Origin: Prevotella sp.
Lineage (GTDB): Bacteria > Bacteroidota > Bacteroidia > Bacteroidales > Bacteroidaceae
DNA: 64,000 nt
Reading direction: 5' to 3'
Assembly (NCBI GenBank): GCA_017475265.1
Contig: JAFVFY010000039.1
Location: forward strand, 1-64,000
This document shows, one piece after another, positions 33,728-43,301 of this stretch (position 1 is the first letter of the stretch; every line of letters starts with the position of its first letter). A program made the position numbers and the translations under genes. The notes beneath the pieces are model-generated. The model was not told the origin of the DNA. It was given only the letters and a program-made list of their open reading frames with translations, and searched no databases.

Positions 33728-35971
33728 ATGAATAATAAATGTTTAGCAATACTGGTACTGATAGCCCTCGTGTCTCTTCCTGTCTGGGCACAGCGTCCGC
33801 GCTATGACAAATTGTCGCCCATGTTGCGGAAAATGGTGAGGAGCGAAAATATGGCCAGGGAATCCCACGGGTCTTCTAGGGTCAATGGTCAACGCTCAAC
33901 GGTCAATGGTCAATGGTCAATGGTCAATGGCACTCCTGAAGTCTGTGCCTTTGTTCAGGTGGCAGCTGGCGGTGAGGCTTTTCTGGAAGAAAGCGGCTGC
34001 CGTGTGCTGGCTCAGGAAGGTGACATCTGTATCGCCAACATTCCTAAGGCAAGCATAGGCCGTCTGTCGCTTGATGACCGCATCCTTCGCATCGAGGCCA
34101 ATCGCAGCACCCGTATTCAGACAGATTCGTTGGCATGGTACCTGAACACCCTGCCCATCTATGAAGGTCGTTTGCTGCCGCAGGCATTCACAGGCCAAGG
34201 AGTCGTTGTGGGCGTGATGGACATAGGCTTCGACCTAACCCATCCCAGTTTCTACAGCAACGACACTACCGACTACCGCATACGCCGTTTCTGGGACATG
34301 CTCTCTGCCGACACCGTGGGCAGTCAACTTCCTGTGGGCCGTGACTTCACGACTCGCGATGAGCTGCTTGCCGTCGCCCATGCCCGCGACGGCCTTCACC
34401 AGACCCATGGCACCCACACGCTTGGCATTGCGGCTGGCAGTGGCTACGATTCACCCTACCGTGGCATGGCTCCTGAGAGCGACATTTGCATTGTGGCAAA
34501 TGCCGTCACCGAGGATACCATTTACATAGACCCCAAGGATTACGACAAGTACACCTTCGCCCTCGATGCCTTGGGCTTCAAGTATATCTTCGACTATGCC
34601 CAGAGTGTGGGAAAGCCCTGTGTCATCAATTTCAGCGAGGGCAGCATGCAGGACTTCTGGGGCTACGACCAGCTCTACTATGAGATGCTGCGCCGCATCA
34701 GCGGCCCTGGTCGTATCATCGTCTCTGCTGCAGGAAACTATGCCGGTCAGAAGAACTGGTTTCGCAAGCCAATGGGCGAATATGCTGCGGGCACTTTCCT
34801 CCGCTTTTATACCCATGACGGCCTGGTGACACTGAAAGGCGACCACGACTTCACGCTACGGCTGGTGGCCTATGAAAGTAACGAGCGCGACACGCTACTG
34901 CTGTCTACCTCTGACATAGTCATGCAAGAAGACTCCGTGTTCTATGGCCACCTGAAGACGAGCAGCGACTCGTTGCAAGTGACCATCGAGGCTTATCCTT
35001 CATGCTATAATCCCAGCGAGATATGCTGTGACATCATGTTCAATAGTACACATAATGTGGGTAGCAAGCCTGTCATTTCCCTCGAAGTGATGGGTAAGGA
35101 TGCTGATGTGGAGGCCTACCGCATGGGCGGCTATTTCTATGAGCATAACTTCAACCCCGACCTTTGTGCCGGCGACAATACCCATAGCGTGCTCTCGCCC
35201 GCCACGGCTCCTTGCGTCATTTGCGTTGGAGCTACGTACTATCGTCTAGGCATCATCAACTATCTGGGCGAATGGCGGCAGTCGGGTAACGGTCACTTTG
35301 GCGAATGGGCTGCCTACTCCTCGATAGGTCCCACCATGGACGGACGAATCAAGCCCGATGTGCTCGCTCCGGGAAGCAACATCATCTCTTCCTATAGCAG
35401 CTTCTACTTGGAGAATCATCCTGATGCCAGCGACATAGGATGGGATGTCAAGCACTTCGACTTCAACGGTCGTACCTACGCTTGGAACAGTAACAGTGGC
35501 ACCTCCATGTCCTCTCCTGCCGTCGCAGGAGCCATCGCCTTGTGGCTACAGGCCAAGCCCGACCTCACGATGGAGGATGTGCTCGATGTGTTCAGCCATA
35601 CCTGTCGAGAGTACGACCAGTCGCTTGCCTATCCTAACAATTATTATGGCTATGGGGAGATTGACGTTTACCGTGGACTGCTCTACCTGCTGGGTATTGA
35701 CAAGATTACCGATGTATCCTCCACCCAGTCCTTGTCTCGGATAGGCTATGCCGATGGTCGTCTCACCATCGACTGCGGCACGTCTCTGAGTTCCAATGCC
35801 CGCGTGCGCCTCTTCTCACTCACAGGCCGTCAGGTATACGAAGCCCGTATCCCTGCTGGTCAGCAGACATACGGGCTAGTTCTTCCACGTCTGGCAGAGG
35901 GCGTCTATGCTGTTCAGATAGACGGTCCCGAAGAGGTCAGAGGTTCACAGCTTCTTCGAATCGCTCCATGA
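33728..35971 (+). CDS. Secreted S8 (subtilisin-like) peptidase
   Basis: 747 residues from the ATG at 33728 (a GTG two codons up is possible). Signal peptide ([17 protein letters not shown]). The catalytic Asp lies in [12 protein letters not shown] (near 165), His in [11 protein letters not shown] (near 227), the oxyanion Asn in AAGNYAGQ (near 335) and Ser in [12 protein letters not shown] (593). The C terminus ([16 protein letters not shown]...GVYAVQI) resembles a longer T9SS sorting domain. A heptamer tract adds [21 protein letters not shown] sequence near residues 52-68. Its last 35 bases overlap the 3' end of cmk on the other strand. Confidence 0.9.
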   Translation: MNNKCLAILVLIALVSLPVWAQRPRYDKLSPMLRKMVRSENMARESHGSSRVNGQRSTVNGQWSMVNGTPEVCAFVQVAAGGEAFLEESGCRVLAQEGDICIANIPKASIGRLSLDDRILRIEANRSTRIQTDSLAWYLNTLPIYEGRLLPQAFTGQGVVVGVMDIGFDLTHPSFYSNDTTDYRIRRFWDMLSADTVGSQLPVGRDFTTRDELLAVAHARDGLHQTHGTHTLGIAAGSGYDSPYRGMAPESDICIVANAVTEDTIYIDPKDYDKYTFALDALGFKYIFDYAQSVGKPCVINFSEGSMQDFWGYDQLYYEMLRRISGPGRIIVSAAGNYAGQKNWFRKPMGEYAAGTFLRFYTHDGLVTLKGDHDFTLRLVAYESNERDTLLLSTSDIVMQEDSVFYGHLKTSSDSLQVTIEAYPSCYNPSEICCDIMFNSTHNVGSKPVISLEVMGKDADVEAYRMGGYFYEHNFNPDLCAGDNTHSVLSPATAPCVICVGATYYRLGIINYLGEWRQSGNGHFGEWAAYSSIGPTMDGRIKPDVLAPGSNIISSYSSFYLENHPDASDIGWDVKHFDFNGRTYAWNSNSGTSMSSPAVAGAIALWLQAKPDLTMEDVLDVFSHTCREYDQSLAYPNNYYGYGEIDVYRGLLYLLGIDKITDVSSTQSLSRIGYADGRLTIDCGTSLSSNARVRLFSLTGRQVYEARIPAGQQTYGLVLPRLAEGVYAVQIDGPEEVRGSQLLRIAP
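33879..33930. repeat. GGTCAAT heptamer tract inside the subtilase gene
   Basis: Seven or so 7-bp units (GGTCAAT, with GCTCAAC variants) in frame just after the signal peptide region. Confidence 0.8.
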
Positions 35972-36629
35972 GCCACGCGTTCTGTTCGTCGATGGTCATG
36001 TTGCTGTTGTCCAGTAACAATGCATCATCGGCTTGGCGCAATGGCGACACCTCGCGGTGGGAGTCTATGTAGTCACGCTCCTGTACATTCTTTAATATGT
36101 CATCATAGTCGGCGGGCATACCCTTTTGCTTCAGTTCGTCGTAGCGTCGTTGGGCACGCACCTCTGCCGATGCCGTGACGAAGATTTTCAGTTCGGCATT
36201 GGGGAACACCACCGTGCCGATGTCGCGTCCGTCCATGACGATGCCTCCTTCGAGGCCCATCTGCCGTTGCTGCTCCACCATATCCTCGCGCACAAAGGCC
36301 AATGTGGCGATGGGGCTGACGTGGTTCGACACCTCCAGCGACCTTATCTCCCTCTCCACACATTCGCCATTGAGGTAGGCATCAGGCCGCCCCGTCTCTG
36401 GATTAAACGTAAACGTTATCTTGATGTCACCCATCGCCTTTCGCAGCTCTTCTGTCTTGATGCTCCCATCTTCCAGGAACAGACCATGCCGAAGGGCATA
36501 GAGCGTCACACAGCGATACATCGCACCAGTATCAACATACACATAGCCCACTCGGCGGGCCAGGTCCTTGGCCATCGTGCTCTTCCCGCACGACGAATGG
36601 CCGTCAATTGCAACAGTAATTTTTTTCAT
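35937..36629 (-). CDS. cmk: Cytidylate kinase
   Basis: 230 residues. The P-loop [15 protein letters not shown] is at the N terminus, followed by [18 protein letters not shown] and the conserved [12 protein letters not shown] (near 135). It phosphorylates CMP and dCMP with ATP. The gene follows porQ on the same strand, separated by an 11-bp-repeat hairpin (36641-36769), and its 3' end runs 35 bases into the end of the subtilase gene. In other Bacteroidales, porQ, cmk and ispH are neighbours; here the subtilase separates cmk from ispH and ispH faces the other way. Confidence 0.95.
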   Translation of the reverse strand: MKKITVAIDGHSSCGKSTMAKDLARRVGYVYVDTGAMYRCVTLYALRHGLFLEDGSIKTEELRKAMGDIKITFTFNPETGRPDAYLNGECVEREIRSLEVSNHVSPIATLAFVREDMVEQQRQMGLEGGIVMDGRDIGTVVFPNAELKIFVTASAEVRAQRRYDELKQKGMPADYDDILKNVQERDYIDSHREVSPLRQADDALLLDNSNMTIDEQNAWLMERFEEAVNL

Positions 36630-36640
36630 TTTGTTGAGTA

Positions 36641-36769
36641 AAAGGGGAGTGAAAGGGGAGTGAAGGAGGAGTGAAAGGGAAGTGAAAGGGACAATACCTT
36701 TTGAGCAGTGACAAGAAGTAATGTCCCTTTCACTCCCCCTTCACTCCCCTTTCACTCCCTCTTCACTCC
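36641..36769. repeat. Inverted array of 11-bp repeats between porQ and cmk
   Basis: Left arm 36641-36691 is a tandem of AGGGGAGTGAA units; right arm 36723-36769 is their reverse complement. A stem of about 45 bp could form in the porQ-cmk transcript immediately upstream of the cmk start codon. Confidence 0.85.
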
Positions 36770-36778
36770 AATTATTAA

Positions 36779-37729
36779 TCATAGTTTATAACTGAAAGTG
36801 AGGAGCAGCGAAGTGCTGCTGACGTGGTACTTGGCGTATGCCAGGTGCAGTTGCAGCCTTTCGAGGGTCATGCCGGCACCCAGAGAGATGGCAGCCCCGT
36901 GACTGCTCTCGCCGTCGCCACTCTTGATTTTCATTTGTGCAGCCCGAAGAGGGTTGTAGCCAGCAGCGATGTAGAACTGCTCACCCAATAGGAGGTCTGC
37001 ACCAATGACGAGGTGCTTGCCCAGCCCATACTGCCAGTCGTTGAGCCTGACGAACGTTGCTGAGAATCGCAATGGTGAGCCAACGAGGCGTTTCGACACG
37101 CCTAGCTGCAGGTCGAGGGGAACGGGTTCAAAGTCATCCTCGTATGCTTTTACCTGGCCGCCCAGGTTACGAGCCACGGCGCTGAGGCTCCACTCGTGGT
37201 CAGGGTCGTAATAGTTCAGGCCGAGATCCACGCAGACGCCCAGCGAGCTATAACTGCCGATAAACGAGCCCACCATCTTTGCCGTCACGCCACCGCTGAT
37301 ACGCTCTGTCAGTCCGTAGGCGAACGTGCCGCTTAGGGCTACGTCGCGTGCGCCGAAGGTTCCCGTTTGCTCGCCCGTCGTGGTCGTCTCCTTCATTTCG
37401 CCATAGCTGATGAACCGTCCCTGCACACCCCACGTGGCGCGGTCGCCAAGGGCTTTCGTAAACGATGCGCTGGCCGTGAAAGAGCCTTCCATGTAGGTCA
37501 TCATGTTCAGGTTCATCGTCATGTCCGAGACGTAGTTGATGAGTGCTGGGTTATGGAACACCAGCGAGGCATCGTTCTCCGCAAGCGTGATGTTGTCACC
37601 GCCCAGTGCCGACACGTGGGCGCTGGCCGGCAGACGCAGGAAATTGAACACGTTATCGCTGTCCTGTGCTGCCATTCTAGTGGCGACACAAGACAGGGCA
37701 AGCATCGTTATGGCGGCTGTCCTCTTCAT
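36779..37729 (-). CDS. porQ: Type IX secretion system protein PorQ
   Basis: 316 residues with a signal peptide. The start of the mature protein (NVFNFLRLPASAHVSALGG, then ASLVFHNPALIN) and the beta-barrel body with a C-terminal LLLTFSYKL are those of the PorV/PorQ group; position next to cmk supports PorQ. It is an outer membrane component of the attachment complex that anchors T9SS cargo to lipopolysaccharide. Its presence supports reading the DLQGR...KKGIYI tails in this window as sorting signals. Confidence 0.88.
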   Translation of the reverse strand: MKRTAAITMLALSCVATRMAAQDSDNVFNFLRLPASAHVSALGGDNITLAENDASLVFHNPALINYVSDMTMNLNMMTYMEGSFTASASFTKALGDRATWGVQGRFISYGEMKETTTTGEQTGTFGARDVALSGTFAYGLTERISGGVTAKMVGSFIGSYSSLGVCVDLGLNYYDPDHEWSLSAVARNLGGQVKAYEDDFEPVPLDLQLGVSKRLVGSPLRFSATFVRLNDWQYGLGKHLVIGADLLLGEQFYIAAGYNPLRAAQMKIKSGDGESSHGAAISLGAGMTLERLQLHLAYAKYHVSSTSLLLTFSYKL

Positions 37730-37857
37730 TGTTTACTTTGTAATTAACGCTCCATGCCTCGGAAATATTGCATTTCGCTGGTCAGCTCGTGATTATAGTT
37801 ATCGTGCTCTTAACAAAGTTTAAGGTCAAAAGCCACGCCTGTTGCTACAAATCTTCG

Positions 37858-37865
37858 TATCTTTG
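37858..37865 (+). promoter_or_regulatory. -7 box of the giant repeat protein gene
   Basis: TATCTTTG matches TAnnTTTG; no good TTTG is seen 20 bp upstream. The ATG at 37921 follows after 55 bases. Confidence 0.45.
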
Positions 37866-37920
37866 CACAATTAATTATTGTGCTCGAAGAAGCAGACTTC
37901 CTTTCTAACCATAGAAGACC

Positions 37921-40900
37921 ATGCGTTATATACTCAGGTTGTTGACCGTTTTTGTGTTGCTGGCCCTCAATGCCCTTCCTGTTTCTGCCCTCAGTTATGG
38001 GCTTTATGTATGTGGCCAACAGGTGGTTGGCAACGACTCCACGTTCAATGTTACGGAGGATGGGAAAATCAAGTACGACCCGAGCACACGCACGCTCACT
38101 CTCCGCAATGTCGTCATCCGCGACTCCGTCTGTGCCATTCACAATGCGCGTATCGATGGTCTTACCATCCTTCTGGAGGGCACCGACAGCATCTTCATCA
38201 CTGGTGCCGACGCTTTGTTGTTGGAACGACGTACCGTCATCCGTAGTGCCACCCATGACGGACTGCTCTGCATCAGCACCAGCAAGGCTAAAGGTGCCAC
38301 GACCTCCGACGATGCCGCCGTGCGTGTTGGTGGCGGCAGCACCCTGAGCATTACCGATTGTTACGTGAAGATAAGCAGCGACGGCTATGCCCTGAAGAGC
38401 ATAAAGGCAGACTCACTCTCTATTACTGCAGCCGAGGTAACTGCTCAGACCAAGGTCGCCCATCGTTCGTGTATCGATGGCTTCCGGGGCATAAGCTTTA
38501 CAGCGGTCAATGCCAGTAGCAATGAAATATGGAACACCAAGACCCGCACTTTGTGTACGCCCCTGGACAGTCTGCCTGTGCAGTCGGCTCTTATACAGGG
38601 CAATCTCTATGTGGGAAGGACTATTGTTGACGTGTCCCAGACGGCCAAGGAACAGACCATCACTTGCACAGGCCTGAAGAGGGGTACATTGAAATATGAC
38701 GGCTTTCTCCAGCGGCTTACGATGACCAATGCCACGCTCCATGTAGACGGTATCTACGCCATCCGTAACACGGCTGTGAAGTTCTTTAGCATCTTCGTAC
38801 AAGGCTCCGACACCATCTCCTCGACGGGCAGCGACGTCATGAGCATGCTCTGTAGTACCATCATAGAAGGCGCGGGCCAATTCTCTAGTCGCTTGATGGT
38901 GAAAGGTACTGGCAGCGGTATTTATCAGTCGGGACAGCCTTTCGGCTATTCGCTGACCATCCGTGACGTGAATTTGCAGGTGGAGGCTGCCGTAGAAGGA
39001 CTCCACGGACAGGCGGGATACTCTCAGCTGGTCTTCAACAATGCCCGTGTGAGGGTCTATGATGCAGCAGGTAAGAGCGGGTTCAAGGCCATCACGGCTT
39101 TTGCTGGCTGTAAAATGACGAACGCCGATACTGCCAACGGAACAATATGGCGCAAGGCTACGGGGAGCTTCGACCGCAACGACGGCACCACGGCACGAGA
39201 GGTCATCGTCGATGTTCCTACCACCTATTATCCCGTCATCATCAATGGCCATGCCCTCAACAACGTGAACAGCGCTGAGATAGCCATCGAGGGTATTGCG
39301 GGTGGCGGCCTGGCCTACTACGACCATGATTTCCGCACACTCTACATGGTGAACATTGCCTTTACCTATCCTGACGGCGTGGGCATCAGCTCCAGCGAGC
39401 CGGGACTCACCATCCAGGTCAACGGCACTAATGCCGTGACCGCTCATTACGGCCTACAGGTAGAAGGTCCGGCCAGAATCACTGGTCCTGGCACGCTCAA
39501 TATCATTGCCACCCACACGGCAATCACGGTAAATACATCCGATACCTTCACCGTAGACTGTGGCGTGCTCACCGCACGAGGGGCAAACAGCGGATATGTC
39601 TGCCAAGGTTCAGGAACGCTAAAGCTGGCTGCGGCGCAGGGACAGGCAGAGACCACTCACATCTTTGGAGGTATTCACGGAAACATCAAGACGGCGGAAC
39701 TCGAGCTCTCCGAGATGAACATCAGTTCGCCCGTATGCTGCTATTTCGACCCCGAAACGTCTAGCTTCAAGCAGAACGGTGGAAAGACGGTCACCGACGA
39801 GCTGATGTTCCAGAAGATTACCAAGCGCTACGGTGTGAAAATCATGGGTGTGGAGATTGACAATTGCAACGTCAAGGGCGTGGGGTCTCCCTACATCGAT
39901 AGCAGGAAATTCATGTCGTTTGACGAGGATACCAAGACCCTTACCCTAAAGGACTTCAACGTGGAAACCGAGGAGAGGATTCAAATCATCAACAGTACGT
40001 GCGACGGACTGCGCATACGCCTTGAAGGCGAGTCGACGCTTTCCACCGCTGCCGGAGCCGCCATCATGATTAGCAATCCCGACTCGGTGGGACGTGTGGA
40101 GACCGTTTTCTGTGGCGATGGTAAGCTGAACCTCAAGGCTCATAGCTTCTCCGTGCTCATAGGAGCCAGGGCGGGCGTGACCTTTACTGACCATGTGGTT
40201 GTCAAAGGCGATGGAGCTATTGGCGGAAACAACTTCGGCAAAATGGAAGAGTCGCTGACCATAGCTGAGAATGCCTATGTCACCTGCACCGGCTCCTTCA
40301 ACTATCCTGCTGTGGAACAGCTGGCATCAATCACCTTCATGGACAAGAGCTGCATCGTGAAGCCCAACCACGGGAAGGTGGAAGAAGTAAACTTCGGCCA
40401 CTGTATCGCAGACCGTTGGGGCGACCCGGCTCACGAGGTCATCATGGGACAGCCTGAGAGCATGGGATTGTTCATCGGCGAGGAGACTGTGACCACTGCT
40501 AACTACACCGATGTCTTTGCCAACGGGCAGTTCTGCTACGACCCAGAGTCCAGAACGCTTACCGTGACCAATGCCAATCTCGAAGCCACCACTGGCGTAA
40601 GAGCCGCAGGAATTGACAACCAGTGGATAGATGGGCTGAACATTGTCATCGTGGGTGATAACACCATCAACGTCCACAATAGTGTTATCCGTTCGGAAAA
40701 GTTCTTCATCATCACCGGCGATGGCACGCTCAACGGCACGTCCACTGGAGGTATTGCGCTGAGGCTTTTCAGGGCCGATTGCAATATCAGCGGTCCGACG
40801 CTGAACCTCAAGGGAAATACATACGCCGTCCGTGGCGACAATCAGAGAGAAATCCTGCGTGTGATGAATCCTGACACGCAGTTGAAGCTAAAGACTGAGG

Positions 40901-41262
40901 GACGCGCCACGTTGAGTGGCCTGGGAGCCTTGTATCTCGGGGCAGGATTGCATGTCACCAGGCCAGTCCAAGCAATGTTCGACACCGACTTTGGTGGCAT
41001 CACGGTCAATGGTGAGCTCTACAATGGCACGGTACTCATCAGCAACCGCGAGCCTTCTGCCATCACCATGCCCGAAGCGTCAGCTTCGGGTCTCACCACC
41101 GCCGTCTACGACTTTAGTGGCCGCAAAATAGTAAATAGTCCTTGGCCCCCTAAGTTAGGGGGTTGGGGGTCTGAACAAAATAGTCAAATAGTCAAATCCC
41201 CAAAGGGCTTCCATATCCTGCGTATGGCGGACGGCACGGTGCGCAAGCAAATCGTCAAATAG
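37921..41262 (+). CDS. Giant secreted protein of five about 205-residue repeats with T9SS-like tail
   Basis: 1113 residues with a signal peptide (LLTVFVLLALNALPVSA). Five repeats begin near 26, 220, 436, 638 and 845. Each opens with a strand of the type YGLYVCGQQVVGNDS, then IKYDPSTRTLTLRNV, then a beta-helix-like stretch ending in an I-x-G-x-G-x-L unit. The C terminus AVYDFSGRK...PKGFHILRMADG is a variant of the short tail, with a 74-bp repeat element as linker. I do not recognise an enzymatic motif; it is probably a surface adhesin or glycan-binding protein. Confidence 0.75.
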   Translation: MRYILRLLTVFVLLALNALPVSALSYGLYVCGQQVVGNDSTFNVTEDGKIKYDPSTRTLTLRNVVIRDSVCAIHNARIDGLTILLEGTDSIFITGADALLLERRTVIRSATHDGLLCISTSKAKGATTSDDAAVRVGGGSTLSITDCYVKISSDGYALKSIKADSLSITAAEVTAQTKVAHRSCIDGFRGISFTAVNASSNEIWNTKTRTLCTPLDSLPVQSALIQGNLYVGRTIVDVSQTAKEQTITCTGLKRGTLKYDGFLQRLTMTNATLHVDGIYAIRNTAVKFFSIFVQGSDTISSTGSDVMSMLCSTIIEGAGQFSSRLMVKGTGSGIYQSGQPFGYSLTIRDVNLQVEAAVEGLHGQAGYSQLVFNNARVRVYDAAGKSGFKAITAFAGCKMTNADTANGTIWRKATGSFDRNDGTTAREVIVDVPTTYYPVIINGHALNNVNSAEIAIEGIAGGGLAYYDHDFRTLYMVNIAFTYPDGVGISSSEPGLTIQVNGTNAVTAHYGLQVEGPARITGPGTLNIIATHTAITVNTSDTFTVDCGVLTARGANSGYVCQGSGTLKLAAAQGQAETTHIFGGIHGNIKTAELELSEMNISSPVCCYFDPETSSFKQNGGKTVTDELMFQKITKRYGVKIMGVEIDNCNVKGVGSPYIDSRKFMSFDEDTKTLTLKDFNVETEERIQIINSTCDGLRIRLEGESTLSTAAGAAIMISNPDSVGRVETVFCGDGKLNLKAHSFSVLIGARAGVTFTDHVVVKGDGAIGGNNFGKMEESLTIAENAYVTCTGSFNYPAVEQLASITFMDKSCIVKPNHGKVEEVNFGHCIADRWGDPAHEVIMGQPESMGLFIGEETVTTANYTDVFANGQFCYDPESRTLTVTNANLEATTGVRAAGIDNQWIDGLNIVIVGDNTINVHNSVIRSEKFFIITGDGTLNGTSTGGIALRLFRADCNISGPTLNLKGNTYAVRGDNQREILRVMNPDTQLKLKTEGRATLSGLGALYLGAGLHVTRPVQAMFDTDFGGITVNGELYNGTVLISNREPSAITMPEASASGLTTAVYDFSGRKIVNSPWPPKLGGWGSEQNSQIVKSPKGFHILRMADGTVRKQIVK
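41125..41198. repeat. 74-bp composite repeat, copy 1 (in coding sequence)
   Basis: AAATAGT heptamers flank a palindrome CCCCCTAAGTTAGGGGG and TTGGGGGTCTGAAC. It encodes the IVNSPWPPKLGGWGSEQNSQ linker of the tail in the giant protein. A second copy lies 131 bp downstream. Confidence 0.85.
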
Positions 41263-41330
41263 TAAATAGTCCCTAGCCCCCTAAGTTAGGGGGTTGGGGG
41301 TCTGAACAAAATAGTCCAATAATCAAATCA
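41256..41330. repeat. 74-bp composite repeat, copy 2 (between genes)
   Basis: Nearly identical to copy 1. It includes the TAG stop of the giant protein gene and ends just before the TTG start of the TonB gene. Confidence 0.85.
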
Positions 41331-41335
41331 CCAAG

Positions 41336-42040
41336 TTGTTAGAACAAAAGAAATCCCCCTCCGCCGACCTAGAGCGTCACTGGCTGCAGCGCTTCCTACT
41401 GGGATTGCTGCTGGCACTGACTACGTTCTATGTCGCGCTGGAATACAATATTACGCCCGACGACCCGCTCGACGACCCTGACCTGCTCGAACAGTTGACC
41501 CTAGACCCGGAGCTGTCATCACTCCTTCGTCCGGAGAACGAGTTGGCACTTGCTCCTAAGGCTGAGCCGAAGCCTACGACAAAGCTTGTGGTGGCCGACG
41601 AAGAGGTGGAGCTGGAACCGCAGCAGGAGGAGCAACCCGTGGAGACCGACGTGAACGGCGACATGGAGGCGCAGGAGGATACTGAAGAAGAGCTCATGCC
41701 ACCGCCACCCGATGACGACGAGGCCGTCAGCTTCCGTGTCGTAGAAGACCTGCCGCAATTTCCAGGAGGCCCTGTGGAGATGATGAAGTGGCTCACACGA
41801 AACCTGAAGTACCCCAAGCAGCTGGAGGAAAGGAAGATTCAAGGGAAGGTAGTCGCCGAGTTCATCGTCAACAAGGACGGCTCCATCACCAATGTCAACA
41901 TCGCCGTCCCCTCTACGAGCATTATCTTCGACCGTGAAGTGGCTCGTGTACTGCGCATGATGCCCCGCTGGACAGCTGGCATGCAGGACGGCAAACCCTG
42001 CCGCACGAAGGTCTGCATACCTGTAGTCTTCCGCCTATAA
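41336..42040 (+). CDS. TonB-family energy transducer, TTG start
   Basis: 234 residues. No ATG is available: the frame is closed by a TAG at 41312, so translation probably starts at the TTG at 41336. The N terminus has one membrane anchor (FLLGLLLALTTFYVALEY), a long acidic/proline periplasmic linker, and a C-terminal TonB domain (QFPGGPVEMMKWLTRNLKYP; GKVVAEFIVNKDGSI; CIPVVFRL). It passes proton-motive energy to TonB-dependent transporters. The region that would hold its ribosome site is repeat copy 2, so the original start may have been overwritten. It runs into the polyprenyl synthase gene 28 bases on. Confidence 0.85.
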   Translation: MLEQKKSPSADLERHWLQRFLLGLLLALTTFYVALEYNITPDDPLDDPDLLEQLTLDPELSSLLRPENELALAPKAEPKPTTKLVVADEEVELEPQQEEQPVETDVNGDMEAQEDTEEELMPPPPDDDEAVSFRVVEDLPQFPGGPVEMMKWLTRNLKYPKQLEERKIQGKVVAEFIVNKDGSITNVNIAVPSTSIIFDREVARVLRMMPRWTAGMQDGKPCRTKVCIPVVFRL

Positions 42041-42068
42041 AACCTATAAGACCCATCAAATAACAACT

Positions 42069-43073
42069 ATGATCTACACCTCTGAACAAATCCTTACCAT
42101 CGTCAACGAGGCCCTCGACCGTCTTCCCTACGACCGCCAGCCTGCCTCGCTTTACGAACCTGTGAAGTATGTCCTCTCGCTAGGTGGCAAGCGTATACGT
42201 CCTGTGCTCATGCTCCTCACCTACAACCTCTTCAAGGAAACCCCCGAGGACATCATCATGCCCGCCCTGGGCCTGGAGACCTACCACAACTACACCCTGC
42301 TCCACGATGACCTCATGGACAAGGCCGACCTGCGCCGGGGACACCAGACGGTACACAAGAAGTGGAATGCCAATACTGCCATCCTCTCGGGCGACTCCAT
42401 GCTCGTGCTCGCCTACCAGCGTATGCAGCAGGTGCCCGATGCTTACTTGCCGCGCGTCATGAACCTCTTCAGCGAGACGGCTTTGGAAATTGGCGAGGGG
42501 CAGCAGTACGACATGGACTTTGAGACCCGCCTCGACGTTACCGAGGACGAGTACATTGAGATGATTCGCCTCAAGACCAGCGTCCTTCTCGCCTGTGCCA
42601 TGAAAATCGGAGCCATTCTTGGTGATGCCTCCGAGTCCGACGCGCAGCTGCTCTACAGCGTCGGCGAGAAGCTCGGCCTCGCCTTCCAGTTGCAGGATGA
42701 CCTGCTCGATGTCTACGGCGACCCAAAGGTCTTCGGAAAGGCCATCGGTGGTGACATCACTTCCAACAAGAAGACCTACATGCTCATCAACGCTATCAAC
42801 CGTGCCAACCCTGAACAGCATAAGGAGCTGATGAGCTGGATTAGTACAACGCCCGACACGCCCATTACCGCCTCTGCCGCCAGCACCCGCCAGGTGAAGA
42901 TTGCTGCCGTCACCCGTCTCTATGACGAGATTGGCATACGCTCACTTTGCGAGGCAAAGATTAACTCCTATTTCAATCAGGCCGACAACCTGCTCTCGAA
43001 TGTCAGCGTGTCCGAAGGTTGCAAAGAGCAATTACGGAGATATATGCACGACATGATGCATCGCAAGTGGTAA
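42069..43073 (+). CDS. Polyprenyl diphosphate synthase
   Basis: 334 residues. The two aspartate-rich motifs LLHDDLMDKADLRRG (near 80) and QLQDDLLDVYGD (near 210), with GGKRIRPVLMLL before the first, define the trans-isoprenyl diphosphate synthase family. It builds a prenyl chain from IPP for quinones or lipid carriers; the residues two and five before the first motif would set chain length, which I cannot assign with confidence. A strong bidirectional hairpin follows. Confidence 0.92.
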   Translation: MIYTSEQILTIVNEALDRLPYDRQPASLYEPVKYVLSLGGKRIRPVLMLLTYNLFKETPEDIIMPALGLETYHNYTLLHDDLMDKADLRRGHQTVHKKWNANTAILSGDSMLVLAYQRMQQVPDAYLPRVMNLFSETALEIGEGQQYDMDFETRLDVTEDEYIEMIRLKTSVLLACAMKIGAILGDASESDAQLLYSVGEKLGLAFQLQDDLLDVYGDPKVFGKAIGGDITSNKKTYMLINAINRANPEQHKELMSWISTTPDTPITASAASTRQVKIAAVTRLYDEIGIRSLCEAKINSYFNQADNLLSNVSVSEGCKEQLRRYMHDMMHRKW

Positions 43074-43089
43074 GAAAGTACATATCACT

Positions 43090-43180
43090 AAAGTAAAACA
43101 AGTTGTTTTGGTATAGAAAAAGCCGTTCTTTCTGAGAGATAGGACGGCTTTTTCTCAGGTAAAACAACTTGTTTTACTTT
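43090..43180. terminator. Nested inverted-repeat terminator
   Basis: Outer arms are 20-bp perfect complements (AAAGTAAAACAAGTTGTTTT at 43090-43109 and its reverse complement at 43161-43180). An inner stem GAAAAAGCCGT / ACGGCTTTTTC with a T run gives rho-independent terminators in both directions. Confidence 0.85.
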
Positions 43181-43293
43181 TCTAGGTTCTATTTTCTCCA
43201 TCAGTCTGCTCGTCACTTCTGCTGTTCATAACCGGCTTTTACGTTCGGAAAGCATTTTTTTCTTGCAAAATCCTTTTTTTTATTTTTTAGTTG

Positions 43294-43301
43294 TACCTTT
43301 G
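43294..43301 (+). promoter_or_regulatory. -7 box of the gene at 43458
   Basis: TACCTTTG fits the -7 consensus, followed by a leader of about 155 bases; the -33 region is not clear. Confidence 0.5.
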
